Shown here piece after piece: positions 50,721 to 59,195 of a stretch of DNA of 64,000 nucleotides. The DNA is from Gottfriedia acidiceleris (lineage in GTDB: Bacteria; Bacillota; Bacilli; Bacillales; Bacillaceae_G). Below the pieces are notes generated by a model. The model ran no database searches. It was given only the letters and a program-made list of their open reading frames with translations, and was not told the DNA's origin. The stretch lies in NCBI RefSeq assembly GCF_004138285.1, contig NZ_SCFN01000005.1:186001-250000 (forward strand), given 5' to 3'. How positions within the stretch are numbered: position 1 is the first letter of the stretch; every line of letters starts with the position of its first letter. Position numbers and translations under genes: made by a program.

Positions 50721-52340
50721 TTAATGCTTCACCGCATATTTATAATAAAAATAACCAACAAATGGACGTACCTTTATGTTTTTTACATTTGATTTTTGCA
50801 AGTATACATAACCAGCTTGGTAAACTGGAGCAATCGCAGCATCATCTAATAAAAGGTCTTCAGCATTATGAAGGAGCTGAGTACGTTCTGATTCGTTTTG
50901 TAAGCTGATTGTGTTTGCTTTTTGTACAAATTCGTCATATTGAGCGTTTTTATAATTTAATACATTTAAAGCTGATTTAGATGTAAATAGCTCTAAATAA
51001 GTCGTTGGATCTGGATAATCTGCACCCCATGTATCTAGAGAGAGATCATAGTTTCCTTGCTGACGCAATTCGAATTTTTGTTGTGCAGGTTGTACGACTA
51101 TATTAACTGTTAGACCTTTTAAATTTGTTTCTAATTGTGATTTTAAATATTCACCGATTTTACGCGATGTATTGTTATCACTTACTAGTAATGAAATTGT
51201 AGCTTTCGACTTACCACTCTCAGATAAAGCTTCTTTAAAAAGTGATTTAGCCTCCTCTAAACTTACTGTAGAAGGATGAGATGTTGAGCTAACAAAGTCC
51301 ACACCTTTAGAGTTTTTTACTAAACCTTTAGGTATAATTCGATCAGTAGGAATAGAACCATCGTTTAAAAGCGTTGTACTAATATCCTCTTTATTAAATC
51401 CACTTGCGATTGCCTTACGCACTTTTAGATTTGCTAAAAGTGGATTTTTTTGATTAAAGCTAATGTAAGAGACGATTGGCATAGCTAATTTGTTTAATTC
51501 TTTATTCCCTTTATAACGATCGATAACATTAGAATCAATAATCGCTTGGTCAAGTTCACCAGTTTCATAGAGATTAACTGCAGTTGTTGTTTCTTTCATG
51601 ATTTTAACGTCAATTTTATTTACATGGACATTCTTTTTATCATAGTATTGTGGATTTTTTGTCATTGTAAATCCAGCTTCATGATTCCATTTACTTACAA
51701 CGTAAGGACCATTATATAAAGTTGTATTTGCTTCTAAACCATATTTGCGACCTTGCTCCTTAACGAATTTTTCATTTAAAGGGAAGAACATCGGTAAGCT
51801 AGTCAGTTGAATGAAATATGGAATAGGGCGTTCAAGTTTAATTTGTAATGTTTTATCGTCTAGTGCAGTTACCCCAAGTTTATCCACAGACAATTTTCCT
51901 TGGTTAATTTCTTTTGCATTTTCAATATCATATAAATCGTATGCAAATTGAGCTTTAGTATTTGGATCAACTGCTCGTTTCATTGCAAAAACAAAGTCTT
52001 TTGCAGTTACTGGGTCTCCGTTTGAATATTTAGCATCTCTTAAAGTAAATGTATAAACCTTACCATCCGTACTAACTTTATGTGATAATGCAGCAGCGGG
52101 AACGTATTCTCCTTTTTCATTTGGCATATAGAGACCTTCCATTACGCTATTAAGTGCGTTTAATGATGGTCCATCTAAAGCTAGTGAACTATCAAGACTT
52201 ACAATATCTGAAGTATCCATTAAATGTAGCGTATGATCATTTGACTTCGAGGCTACCTGATTTGATTGTTGTCCACAGCCTGCTAGTGCCAATGTGAGTA
52301 ATAAACTAATTGATACGAATTTTTTCTTAGTAAATATCAT
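50721..52340 (-). CDS. Oligopeptide ABC transporter substrate-binding lipoprotein
   Basis: 539 residues, SBP_bac_5 family (OppA/DppA type). Lipoprotein signal with lipobox LALAGC (Cys21 region), then VKTFTLRDAKYSNGDPVTAKDFVFA-type features (seen as KVYTFTLRDAKYSNG, DFVFAMKRAVDP) and GADYPDPTTYLELFTSKSA near the end. No permease or ATPase gene is adjacent, so it must use a system encoded elsewhere. Its leader is a T-box riboswitch, so it is induced when a cognate tRNA is uncharged. Confidence 0.93.
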   Translation of the reverse strand: MIFTKKKFVSISLLLTLALAGCGQQSNQVASKSNDHTLHLMDTSDIVSLDSSLALDGPSLNALNSVMEGLYMPNEKGEYVPAAALSHKVSTDGKVYTFTLRDAKYSNGDPVTAKDFVFAMKRAVDPNTKAQFAYDLYDIENAKEINQGKLSVDKLGVTALDDKTLQIKLERPIPYFIQLTSLPMFFPLNEKFVKEQGRKYGLEANTTLYNGPYVVSKWNHEAGFTMTKNPQYYDKKNVHVNKIDVKIMKETTTAVNLYETGELDQAIIDSNVIDRYKGNKELNKLAMPIVSYISFNQKNPLLANLKVRKAIASGFNKEDISTTLLNDGSIPTDRIIPKGLVKNSKGVDFVSSTSHPSTVSLEEAKSLFKEALSESGKSKATISLLVSDNNTSRKIGEYLKSQLETNLKGLTVNIVVQPAQQKFELRQQGNYDLSLDTWGADYPDPTTYLELFTSKSALNVLNYKNAQYDEFVQKANTISLQNESERTQLLHNAEDLLLDDAAIAPVYQAGYVYLQKSNVKNIKVRPFVGYFYYKYAVKH

Positions 52341-52370
52341 ATTATTTTTTCTCTCCTTATTTTTGGGTAC

Positions 52371-52680
52371 AAAAAAGAGTCCCCGCCTTATAGAAAGGAC
52401 GAGGACTCCCGTGGTGCCACCTTAATTAGCCTAAAAACGTTTAGACTCACTTTGCAGTATCAAAACAAATGAATTGAACTACCTTGTGACAAAAAGCAGT
52501 ATCGAAACATAAGTTTGAATACCTGTCTCTTTTATCGGTGAGACGTCCGCCAAAGCCTACTGCATAAATAAATGGTTCGGTTTGGGTGCTCAGAAGCCCA
52601 TTCAAAAATATGTCCGTACTGACTTGCACCAACCGTCAGCTCTCTGAAACTTTCATATAATCTACTCTTCTTCATCATCG
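52371..52680 (-). promoter_or_regulatory. T-box riboswitch, probable tryptophan specificity
   Basis: On the minus strand: stem I with AGTAG, the AGAGAG...GGTTGGTGCAA apical motif, GAA-TGG-GCTTCTGAG specifier segment (UGG at 52598-52600), the T-box AAGGTGGCACCACGGG (52408-52423) and a terminator (52371-52408, GAGTCC/GGACTC then T6). UGG is the Trp codon. The T-box bulge UGGC pairs with a GCCA tRNA end, i.e. discriminator G, as in Bacillus tRNA-Trp. Alternative specifier registers (AUG, GGC) fit the discriminator less well. Confidence 0.85.
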
Positions 52681-52820
52681 CAAAAAATATATAATGACTG
52701 AAATAATTTTTTAAGTTTAAGTTTTTAATACATCGTACAAGCTTGTAGTGTGATTATATTTTGTAAAAAAGAAAAATGCAAGAAAAATATTTTATTAAGT
52801 TCATAATAAGACTTATTAAC

Positions 52821-52927
52821 TTATCCACAAATATTGTGTATAAACCTTGTGGAATTGTGGATAAATCGCTTTCATTTGTTAATATTTTTCAAGTATTTTG
52901 TGGATTAGTTTTAAATTGTGTGGAAAA
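52821..52927. promoter_or_regulatory. DnaA-box cluster upstream of spoIIQ
   Basis: Perfect boxes: TTATCCACA 52821-52829 (+), TGTGTATAA 52835-52843 (-), TGTGGATAA 52856-52864 (-). Near matches: TGTGGAATT 52848, TGTGGATTA 52899, TGTGGAAAA 52919. The cluster fills the gap between the T-box leader and the sigma-F promoter. With the T-box it accounts for most of the 671-bp gene-free stretch 52341-53011. Confidence 0.68.
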
Positions 52928-52963
52928 ATAAGAATTTTGTCGAACTAAAATTTTCTAAATTGC

Positions 52964-52992
52964 GTATATAATTCCAAAAATCTGTTGACAAT
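52964..52992 (+). promoter_or_regulatory. Sigma-F promoter of spoIIQ
   Basis: GTATA (52964-52968), 15-nt spacer, GTTGACAAT (52984-52992). Fits GYATA-N15-GGnnAnAnT with one -10 mismatch, the same deviation as the spoIIR promoter. spoIIQ is a sigma-F gene in B. subtilis. Confidence 0.78.
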
Positions 52993-53011
52993 GATTGCAG
53001 AGGTGATAAGG

Positions 53012-53806
53012 ATGAGAGAGGAACAAAACAAAAAAACTTCTCAAAAGGTTATTAAAATGTTAAGAAAGCGTTGGGTAGTCCCAGCAATTTATTTAGTGAG
53101 TGCAGCAGTAATTTTGACAGGTGCGTTATGGTATCAATACAGTAATGCTCCAACTCCAACAAAAACTGGAACTACAGTTGATACGAGAGAGCCTGAAGCA
53201 ATTCCAGCTTCACAGCCAGAAGAAAAATTAACTTACCCAGTTTCAAAGGATGCAACAGTTCAAGTTAAAAGTCATTATTATGATGACTCTGCTTCAAAAG
53301 ATGAGCAACAGGCATCATTAATTCAAATGGATAATAGTACTTTTACGATCAACACGGGAATGGATTTAGTTGATAAAAGTGGTAAAGAATTTGATGTGAC
53401 TGCAGCACTTAGTGGTACTGTTACAAAAGCTCAAAAAGATGCTGAGCTAGGGTATGTAGTTGTAGTAGAAAGTGGTAACGGATTAGTTTCATATTACCAA
53501 AGCTTGAAATCTGTAAGTGTTGAACCGGGAACAAAAGTTTCACAAGGACAAGTTCTTGGGGTAGCTGGAACAGCTTTAATTGGTAAAGAAAATGGCATTC
53601 ATGTTCATTATGAATTACGTAAAGATGGTGTAGCAATTAATCCGGAGAAATACCAAGGACAAGATGTTTCATCAATTATTAGTTCTGAAAATACAAAAAG
53701 TGAAACAAAAGAATCTAATACAATGAATACTTCTGGTAATGTATCAGATGACAATGAAGAAGGTTCTTCTAATACTGATTCAGCTGGAAATAAAATTCAA
53801 CAATAA
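53012..53806 (+). CDS. spoIIQ: Forespore engulfment protein SpoIIQ (M23 family)
   Basis: Forespore membrane half of the SpoIIQ-SpoIIIAH channel. Helix at about 24-45 (VVPAIYLVSAAVILTGALWY), then a LytM/M23 domain (INTGMDLV ... HVHYELRKDGVAINPEKYQ). The first zinc ligand His of active M23 enzymes is Asn here (INTGMD), so it is probably catalytically dead like B. subtilis SpoIIQ. ATG 53012 is chosen: earlier in-frame starts lie within the sigma-F promoter. 264 residues with an acidic tail. Confidence 0.95.
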   Translation: MREEQNKKTSQKVIKMLRKRWVVPAIYLVSAAVILTGALWYQYSNAPTPTKTGTTVDTREPEAIPASQPEEKLTYPVSKDATVQVKSHYYDDSASKDEQQASLIQMDNSTFTINTGMDLVDKSGKEFDVTAALSGTVTKAQKDAELGYVVVVESGNGLVSYYQSLKSVSVEPGTKVSQGQVLGVAGTALIGKENGIHVHYELRKDGVAINPEKYQGQDVSSIISSENTKSETKESNTMNTSGNVSDDNEEGSSNTDSAGNKIQQ

Positions 53807-53823
53807 TAATTAAGCAATTCACA

Positions 53824-53877
53824 AAGTGCCTAACACGTGGGAATCATACCCCATATGTGTTGGGCACTTGTTTTTTT
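53824..53877 (+). terminator. Terminator of spoIIQ
   Basis: AAGTGCC and AACAC pair with TGTT and GGCACTT, followed by GTTTTTTT. Confidence 0.9.
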
Positions 53878-53888
53878 CTGATAATTGT

Positions 53889-53917
53889 GCATAGTTAGAC
53901 ACCTTTGCTAATACAAT
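53889..53917 (+). promoter_or_regulatory. Sigma-E promoter of spoIIID
   Basis: GCATAGT (53889-53895), 14-nt spacer, AATACAAT (53910-53917), against KMATATT-N14-CATACAHT: one mismatch per box. spoIIID is a sigma-E gene in B. subtilis. The leader to the canonical start is about 160 nt. Confidence 0.7.
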
Positions 53918-54085
53918 GTTATAAACCCATCAAAGAGGTGTTTGAGGTGAGGAATCGTGGATTTTCTACCTAGTCAAAATAAATGTACCTCAGCAGGTCA
54001 GTCAGAGCAGGAAAAAGAGCAGCTTAGTCAGTCAAAACGAGTCTCATTTCACGCTTCTCACATCCATTTAGAGGAGGAGAGTAGT

Positions 54086-54355
54086 GTGCACGATTACATC
54101 AAAGAGAGAACGATCAAGATTGGGAAATATATCGTGGAGACGAAGAAAACAGTACGCGTAATTGCTAAAGAGTTTGGAGTGTCAAAAAGTACAGTACACA
54201 AAGATTTAACAGAACGCCTACCGGAAATCAATCCAGATTTGGCAAATGAAGTAAAAGAAATTTTGGATTATCACAAATCAATTCGTCACTTACGCGGTGG
54301 AGAGGCTACAAAGCAAAAGTATCAAAAAGAAGACGTTGAGAAAGTTACTAAATAG
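54086..54355 (+). CDS. spoIIID: Sporulation transcription factor SpoIIID
   Basis: Mother-cell DNA-binding protein that adjusts sigma-E and sigma-K regulons. The 89 residues from GTG 54086 are nearly identical to B. subtilis SpoIIID as I recall it (HDYIKERTIKIGKYIVETKK, helix-turn-helix VRVIAKEFGVSKSTVHKDL at about 22-40). GTG follows GAGGAGGAG. The frame stays open for 43 more codons upstream to a GTG at 53957 that has its own ribosome site (GAGGTGAGG); a longer form is possible but has no family support. Confidence 0.95.
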   Translation: MHDYIKERTIKIGKYIVETKKTVRVIAKEFGVSKSTVHKDLTERLPEINPDLANEVKEILDYHKSIRHLRGGEATKQKYQKEDVEKVTK

Positions 54356-54512
54356 GGTTTCTGAGCCTTGAAAACAAAATTAGAAATATTTAACCTCCTG
54401 TTCACAAATATTAATTACTAAAAGTAGTTCTTTATGGTAAAATTATATTTTGGTATGGAACGTATTCGGGGAACTGCTCATGAGTATAGTGAATAAGGAG
54501 GAGCCAAAAGGA

Positions 54513-55514
54513 ATGTTTTCTAAGGATATCGGAATAGATCTTGGTACAGCCAATGTCTTAATACATGTTAAAGGTAAGGGAATCGTATTAAACGAACCTT
54601 CTGTAGTTGCAATAGAGCGTAGTAGCGGTAAGGTATTAGCAGTAGGGGAAGAAGCAAGTCGCATGGTAGGTCGTACACCTGGTAATATCGTGGCAATTCG
54701 TCCACTTAAAGACGGTGTAATTGCTGACTTTGATATTACTGAGGCAATGCTACGTCATTTTATAAATAAATTAGATGTAAAGGGATTCATGTCAAAGCCG
54801 CGTATTTTGATTTGTTGTCCAACAAACATCACATCTGTTGAACAAAAAGCAATTCGTGAAGCTGCTGAAAAGAGTGGCGGTAAACAAGTTTATCTTGAAG
54901 AAGAGCCAAAGGTTGCTGCAATCGGTGCTGGAATGGATATATTCCAACCAAGCGGTAACATGGTAATTGATATTGGCGGTGGGACAACCGATGTCGCAGT
55001 CTTATCGATGGGAGATATCGTCACCGCCTCTTCAATTAAAATGGCAGGGGACAAGTTTGATATGGAGATTCTAAACTATATCAAGCGTGAATACAAACTG
55101 CTAATTGGAGAACGTACTGCAGAGCAAATTAAAATTGAAGTAGGTACTGTTTTCCCTGGTGCAAGAAATGAATCAATCGATATCCGTGGACGTGATATGG
55201 TAACTGGATTACCTCGTACAATTACTGTTCAATCTGATGAAATTCAAAGAGCATTAAGTGAACCAGTTTACTTAATCGTACAAGCTGCAAAAACAGTATT
55301 AGAGCGTACACCACCTGAATTATCAGCTGATATTATTGATCGTGGAGTTATTCTAACTGGTGGCGGAGCATTACTTCATGGAATAGATATTTTACTTGCA
55401 GAAGAGTTAAAAGTACCTGTTTTCATCGCTGAAGATCCAATGCAATGTGTTGCAGTAGGTACTGGAATTATGTTAGAAAATATTGATAAGATTCCAAGTC
55501 GTTACTTAAAATAA
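54513..55514 (+). CDS. mbl: MreB-like cytoskeletal protein Mbl
   Basis: Actin homologue that guides lateral cell-wall synthesis. 333 residues, same as B. subtilis Mbl; phosphate loop DIGIDLGTANVLIHV at 5-19, DIGGGTTDVAV near 153, and TGGGALLHGID near 288. ATG 54513 (MFSKDIGID) is the family start; AAGGAGGAG lies 12 nt upstream. The frame is open further up to 54450. The spoIIID-mbl order is conserved. Confidence 0.97.
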   Translation: MFSKDIGIDLGTANVLIHVKGKGIVLNEPSVVAIERSSGKVLAVGEEASRMVGRTPGNIVAIRPLKDGVIADFDITEAMLRHFINKLDVKGFMSKPRILICCPTNITSVEQKAIREAAEKSGGKQVYLEEEPKVAAIGAGMDIFQPSGNMVIDIGGGTTDVAVLSMGDIVTASSIKMAGDKFDMEILNYIKREYKLLIGERTAEQIKIEVGTVFPGARNESIDIRGRDMVTGLPRTITVQSDEIQRALSEPVYLIVQAAKTVLERTPPELSADIIDRGVILTGGGALLHGIDILLAEELKVPVFIAEDPMQCVAVGTGIMLENIDKIPSRYLK

Positions 55515-55547
55515 AAATCTCAAGCTTTTTGGCTTGACTACACACTG

Positions 55548-55580
55548 AAATCTCAAGCATATAGAGCTTGGGATTTTTTT
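55548..55580 (+). terminator. Terminator of mbl
   Basis: AAATCTCAAGC pairs with GCTTGGGATTT (one wobble), then TTTT. Confidence 0.92.
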
Positions 55581-56062
55581 GTTTGGAATTTATTAGGAGC
55601 AGTTCTCTTTGTAAGAAAAGTGTTTAGGTTTTGTAAAGTTAAGATGAACAAGGAGGTAGTCAAAGTTGGAATAGAGAAAAGGAAAGTATCAAAGTTTAAA
55701 AAGCTCCATTTAAAGTTTAAATTAATTAATTGTAAAACGAGGATTATCTAGGTAACCAGTACATATGATTTAATACTTAAAACTCTGCCATAAAAATTAT
55801 GTGAAAACGCTCCTCTAGTTTAGCTTTAGACTGTAGCCTTAAGAAAATTGGAAAAGGAGTGATTGGTAGATAATATTTTTATTAACTGGTGTAAATGATG
55901 AACGAACTTCAATCTCTTTTAAAAAAGCAGTAGACCTTTCGAAATCAAAACTGAATTTGCAATTAAAAGTAAATTTTAAAACTTAAATAAATCTTCATTT
56001 TAGGTTCATTGAGAAAGAGTTTTTTATCTTTACTGATTAATTGTATAGGATGGGGATGAACC
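55581..56062. other. Long gene-free stretch between mbl and the UDP-glucose dehydrogenase gene
   Basis: No gene is supported. A 35-codon basic frame (55644-55751, MNKEVVKVGIEKRK...) has no ribosome site; an AAGGAGG lies inside it, followed only by TTG GAA TAG. The stretch may hold decayed coding sequence. I see no clear repeat, RNA or promoter beyond AT-rich sequence before 56063. Confidence 0.4.
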
Positions 56063-57394
56063 ATGACGCGTATAGTTGTTGCTGGTACGGGATATGTCGG
56101 TCTTACTACAGGAGTTTCATTTGCTACAGTTGGTTACAATGTAACGTGTGTTGATATTGATGTGGAAAAAATTGAGTTACTGCAAAAAGGAATTTGCCCT
56201 ATTTTTGAACCGGGCTTGAAAGAAGCACTATTAGAAAATATTTTCCTTAATAAAATTGGGTTTACTACAAATTACAAAGCAGCTTATAGCCAAGCAGATA
56301 TCATATTCATTGCGGTCGGCACACCAGAACTTCCAGATGGAACAGCAAATTTGCAATATTTAAAGGCTGTTGCGAAAGAGATAGCAATTAATGCTAAAAA
56401 AAATTTAACAGTTGTCATTAAAAGCACTGTTCCAGTTGGAACGAATGAGGCAGTTAAGAAGATCATGTTGGAAAATGCCCCTCGTCATTTAACGATTGAT
56501 GTAGTAACAAATCCTGAATTTTTAAGGGAAGGTTCTGCGCTATACGATATATTTAATGGTGATCGAATTGTCATTGGTTCTGAAAGTCAAAATGCAACGG
56601 ATTTAATAAAGGAATTATATAAACCATTTAATACGGCTATTTATACCACTGATGCAAGAAGTGCGGAATTGATTAAGTATGCATCTAATGCTTTTTTAGC
56701 TACCAAAATAAGTTTTATTAATGAAATTGCCATGATTTGTGAAAAGTTGGATGCTGATGTTGATCATGTTGCTCACGGTATTGGGCTAGACCATAGAATC
56801 GGTTCAAAGTTTTTAAAAGCTGGAATTGGATATGGGGGGTCTTGTTTCCCAAAGGATACGACTGCTTTAGTAAAAGAAGCTGAGCTAGTAGGTGTAGACT
56901 TAAAACTATTAAAATCTGTTATTACAATTAACAATCAACAGAAAATAAAACTTTTAGAATTAACAAAATCTCTTTTTGGAAATTTAAAAAATAAAGAAAT
57001 TGCAATTCTAGGAGTTAGCTTTAAACCAAATACAAATGATATTCGACATGCTCCATCTATCGATTTAATTAATCAGTTCATAAGAGAAGGTACTAAAATT
57101 ACAGTATATGATCCATATGCCTTACCTGAATTAAGAAAAGTATTCGGAGATTCCATAAATTATTCAGTCAATGTGAAGGATGCTATTCATGAGAAAGAGG
57201 CTACATTTATTTTGACTGAATGGAGAGAAATCGTAGAAACTGACCTCCAATTGTATGAGGAGCTAATGAAGATTCCGTTAGTAATTGATGGACGTAATTG
57301 TTTTGAATTAACTAAAATGCAAAAAAAGAAGATCCACTATTACTCAATCGGTCGAAAGCCAGTGAACCCAATCCCACAGCTTATTAGTAAATAA
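56063..57394 (+). CDS. UDP-glucose 6-dehydrogenase
   Basis: Oxidises UDP-glucose to UDP-glucuronate for surface polymers (teichuronic acid or capsule). 443 residues: NAD-binding GTGYVGLTTGVSFA at 8-21, central helix with SAELIKYASNAFLATKISF, catalytic Cys near 260 in YGGSCFPKDT, and C-terminal UDP-binding domain (LGVSFKPNTNDIRHAPS). ATG follows GATGGGG. No glycosyltransferase genes adjoin, so the polymer cannot be named; B. subtilis homologues are TuaD, YwqF and YtcA. Confidence 0.95.
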   Translation: MTRIVVAGTGYVGLTTGVSFATVGYNVTCVDIDVEKIELLQKGICPIFEPGLKEALLENIFLNKIGFTTNYKAAYSQADIIFIAVGTPELPDGTANLQYLKAVAKEIAINAKKNLTVVIKSTVPVGTNEAVKKIMLENAPRHLTIDVVTNPEFLREGSALYDIFNGDRIVIGSESQNATDLIKELYKPFNTAIYTTDARSAELIKYASNAFLATKISFINEIAMICEKLDADVDHVAHGIGLDHRIGSKFLKAGIGYGGSCFPKDTTALVKEAELVGVDLKLLKSVITINNQQKIKLLELTKSLFGNLKNKEIAILGVSFKPNTNDIRHAPSIDLINQFIREGTKITVYDPYALPELRKVFGDSINYSVNVKDAIHEKEATFILTEWREIVETDLQLYEELMKIPLVIDGRNCFELTKMQKKKIHYYSIGRKPVNPIPQLISK

Positions 57395-57419
57395 TTATAA
57401 TAAATTTAAGACCCTTTGG

Positions 57420-57515
57420 AACGACATATTCTGTGACTCTTTAGTAGGAGTTGGACCCTAAGCTATAAGGATAAGACATGGCACTTCGGAGATCGAGCAC
57501 CCTAGATGGGAAAAA
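57420..57515. other. GC-richer intergenic segment of unknown identity
   Basis: Stands out in composition between the dehydrogenase gene and its terminator. Short shared words with the segment upstream of spoIIR (GCACCCT followed by ATGG; GGAG...GGAC...AGCT) hint at a diverged repeat family, but the match is too weak to be sure by eye. Confidence 0.3.
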
Positions 57516-57543
57516 TAAAAAATTCTAATAACAAAAGTGAAAC

Positions 57544-57572
57544 GGGGTGTCTCTATGAGACAGCCTTTTTTT
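57544..57572 (+). terminator. Terminator before gerKA
   Basis: GGGTGTCTC-TAT-GAGACAGCC followed by TTTTTTT. Confidence 0.9.
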
Positions 57573-57669
57573 GTGTGCAAAATAAATCACTTAGAAAACA
57601 ATACATTAAATGAAATATTTTGGAAAAAGTATAAGGATAATAAGCCATGAATATGGGGCGGTGGAAAAA

Positions 57670-59193
57670 GTGTTTAACTACAAAGAAACCAATAGTGCAG
57701 CAACAAATAAAAAAATTCCATTTCAAAATAATATATCACGTTCTTTAAGTAAGGACATTCTAGAAAATATAAAAAGAATAAAAGATGATTTTGGAGATAG
57801 CTCCGACCTTGTGATTCGTCATGAAACACTAGGGGAAGGTATGCAGTATTCTTTTGCGACGATTCATATTGACGGAATTTCAAATGAGAAATTAGTGAAT
57901 GATGGAATCATTAATAAAATCGTTCGAATTAATGCAGAAAAAGAAACAACACTGTCACTAACAGATTTAGAGAATGGGCTAAAAAGCGTAATCGCCGTTT
58001 CAAGTTTAAAATCACAATCAAGCTACACAAATCTCTTATCAGCATTACTAATTGGTGATACAGTTGTTCTTTTAGATCATGATAGTAACTTCTTAGTTGC
58101 ATGTACAAAAATGGTGCAATCTAGAAGTATATCAGAGCCGTCAACACAAACTGTGATCAGAGGACCAAAGGATAGCTTCACAGAAAGCTTACGTACAAAT
58201 ACTTCTCTAATTCGCAATAGAATTCAACACCCTGCACTACGAATTGAGTCAATGAAAATAGGTGAAGTAACGAGAACTGATGTAGAAATTATGTATATAA
58301 AAGGAGTTGTAGATGAAGAGTTATTAAGGGAAGTAAAACATCGTTTAGAGGCTATAAATGCAGATGAAATCTTAGAATCCAGCTATATTGAAAACTATAT
58401 TCAAAACGATCAAAAGACTATTTTTCCTACAATGATTAACTCAGAGAGACCTGATGCTGTAGTAGGTAACTTACTGGAAGGCCGTGTAGCTATTTTCACA
58501 GCAGGTACACCATTTGTCTTAATTTTACCAGCTACATTTACGCAGTTTTTTCAATCTCCAGAGGATTATTATCAAAGCTCATATATTGGCACTTTTTTAA
58601 GACTGCTTCGTTATATGTCCTTTTGGACCGCTTTATTTGCACCTGGAATTTTCATTGCAATTACTGCATTTCATCAGGCTGTAGTTCCAACGGTTTTATT
58701 AGTAAGCTTAGCTGCCCAACGTGAAGGTGTGCCTTTGCCAGCGATTGTTGAAGCTCTTGGTATGGAACTAGTTTTTGAAGTATTACGTGAAGCTGGAATT
58801 CGAATGCCAAGAGCGGTTGGGCAGGCGCTTTCAATTGTTGGAGCCTTAATCTTGGGGCAAGCAGCTGTACAAGCAGGATTTGTATCTGCGTCAATGGTAA
58901 TCATCGTATCAATTACTGCGATTGCTAGCTTTACAATCCCTTATTATAATATGTCAATTGCCGCTAGGATTCTTAGATTTATATTATTATTGGCAGCAGC
59001 TTATATTGGTTTATTTGGAATGTTGATTGGTGGTTTAATTATATTACTACATATGTGTAGCTTGCGATCTTTTGGTGAACCATATTTTGCACCATTCGCA
59101 CCATTCCGTATAAAAAGTCAAAAAGATACTATTTTAGTTGTACCTAGTCAAGGAAACACAAAAACCGTTAAAGAACAAAGTACTGGAGAATAA
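57670..59193 (+). CDS. gerKA: Spore germination receptor subunit A (GerA family)
   Basis: Inner spore membrane subunit of a nutrient germinant receptor. A ~270-residue hydrophilic N-terminal region (SSDLVIRHETLGEGMQ) precedes about five helices (EGRVAIFTAGTPFVLILPATF, PGIFIAITAFHQAVVPTVLL). The frame is open from ATG 57610, which has no ribosome site; GTG 57670 follows GGTGG at 5 nt and is preferred (507 residues; 527 from 57610). Followed in order by the C and B subunits, as in gerK of B. subtilis. Confidence 0.88.
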   Translation: MFNYKETNSAATNKKIPFQNNISRSLSKDILENIKRIKDDFGDSSDLVIRHETLGEGMQYSFATIHIDGISNEKLVNDGIINKIVRINAEKETTLSLTDLENGLKSVIAVSSLKSQSSYTNLLSALLIGDTVVLLDHDSNFLVACTKMVQSRSISEPSTQTVIRGPKDSFTESLRTNTSLIRNRIQHPALRIESMKIGEVTRTDVEIMYIKGVVDEELLREVKHRLEAINADEILESSYIENYIQNDQKTIFPTMINSERPDAVVGNLLEGRVAIFTAGTPFVLILPATFTQFFQSPEDYYQSSYIGTFLRLLRYMSFWTALFAPGIFIAITAFHQAVVPTVLLVSLAAQREGVPLPAIVEALGMELVFEVLREAGIRMPRAVGQALSIVGALILGQAAVQAGFVSASMVIIVSITAIASFTIPYYNMSIAARILRFILLLAAAYIGLFGMLIGGLIILLHMCSLRSFGEPYFAPFAPFRIKSQKDTILVVPSQGNTKTVKEQSTGE

Positions 59194-59195
59194 GT

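Noticed and set aside
55644-55751. 35-codon basic open frame after mbl
   Set aside because: No ribosome site, no recognisable family; kept only as a remark on the gap.
57577-57642. Sigma-G promoter for gerKA (AAATA-N18-GATAATA)
   Set aside because: One mismatch in each box in very AT-rich DNA; too weak to annotate, though it would support the GTG 57670 start.
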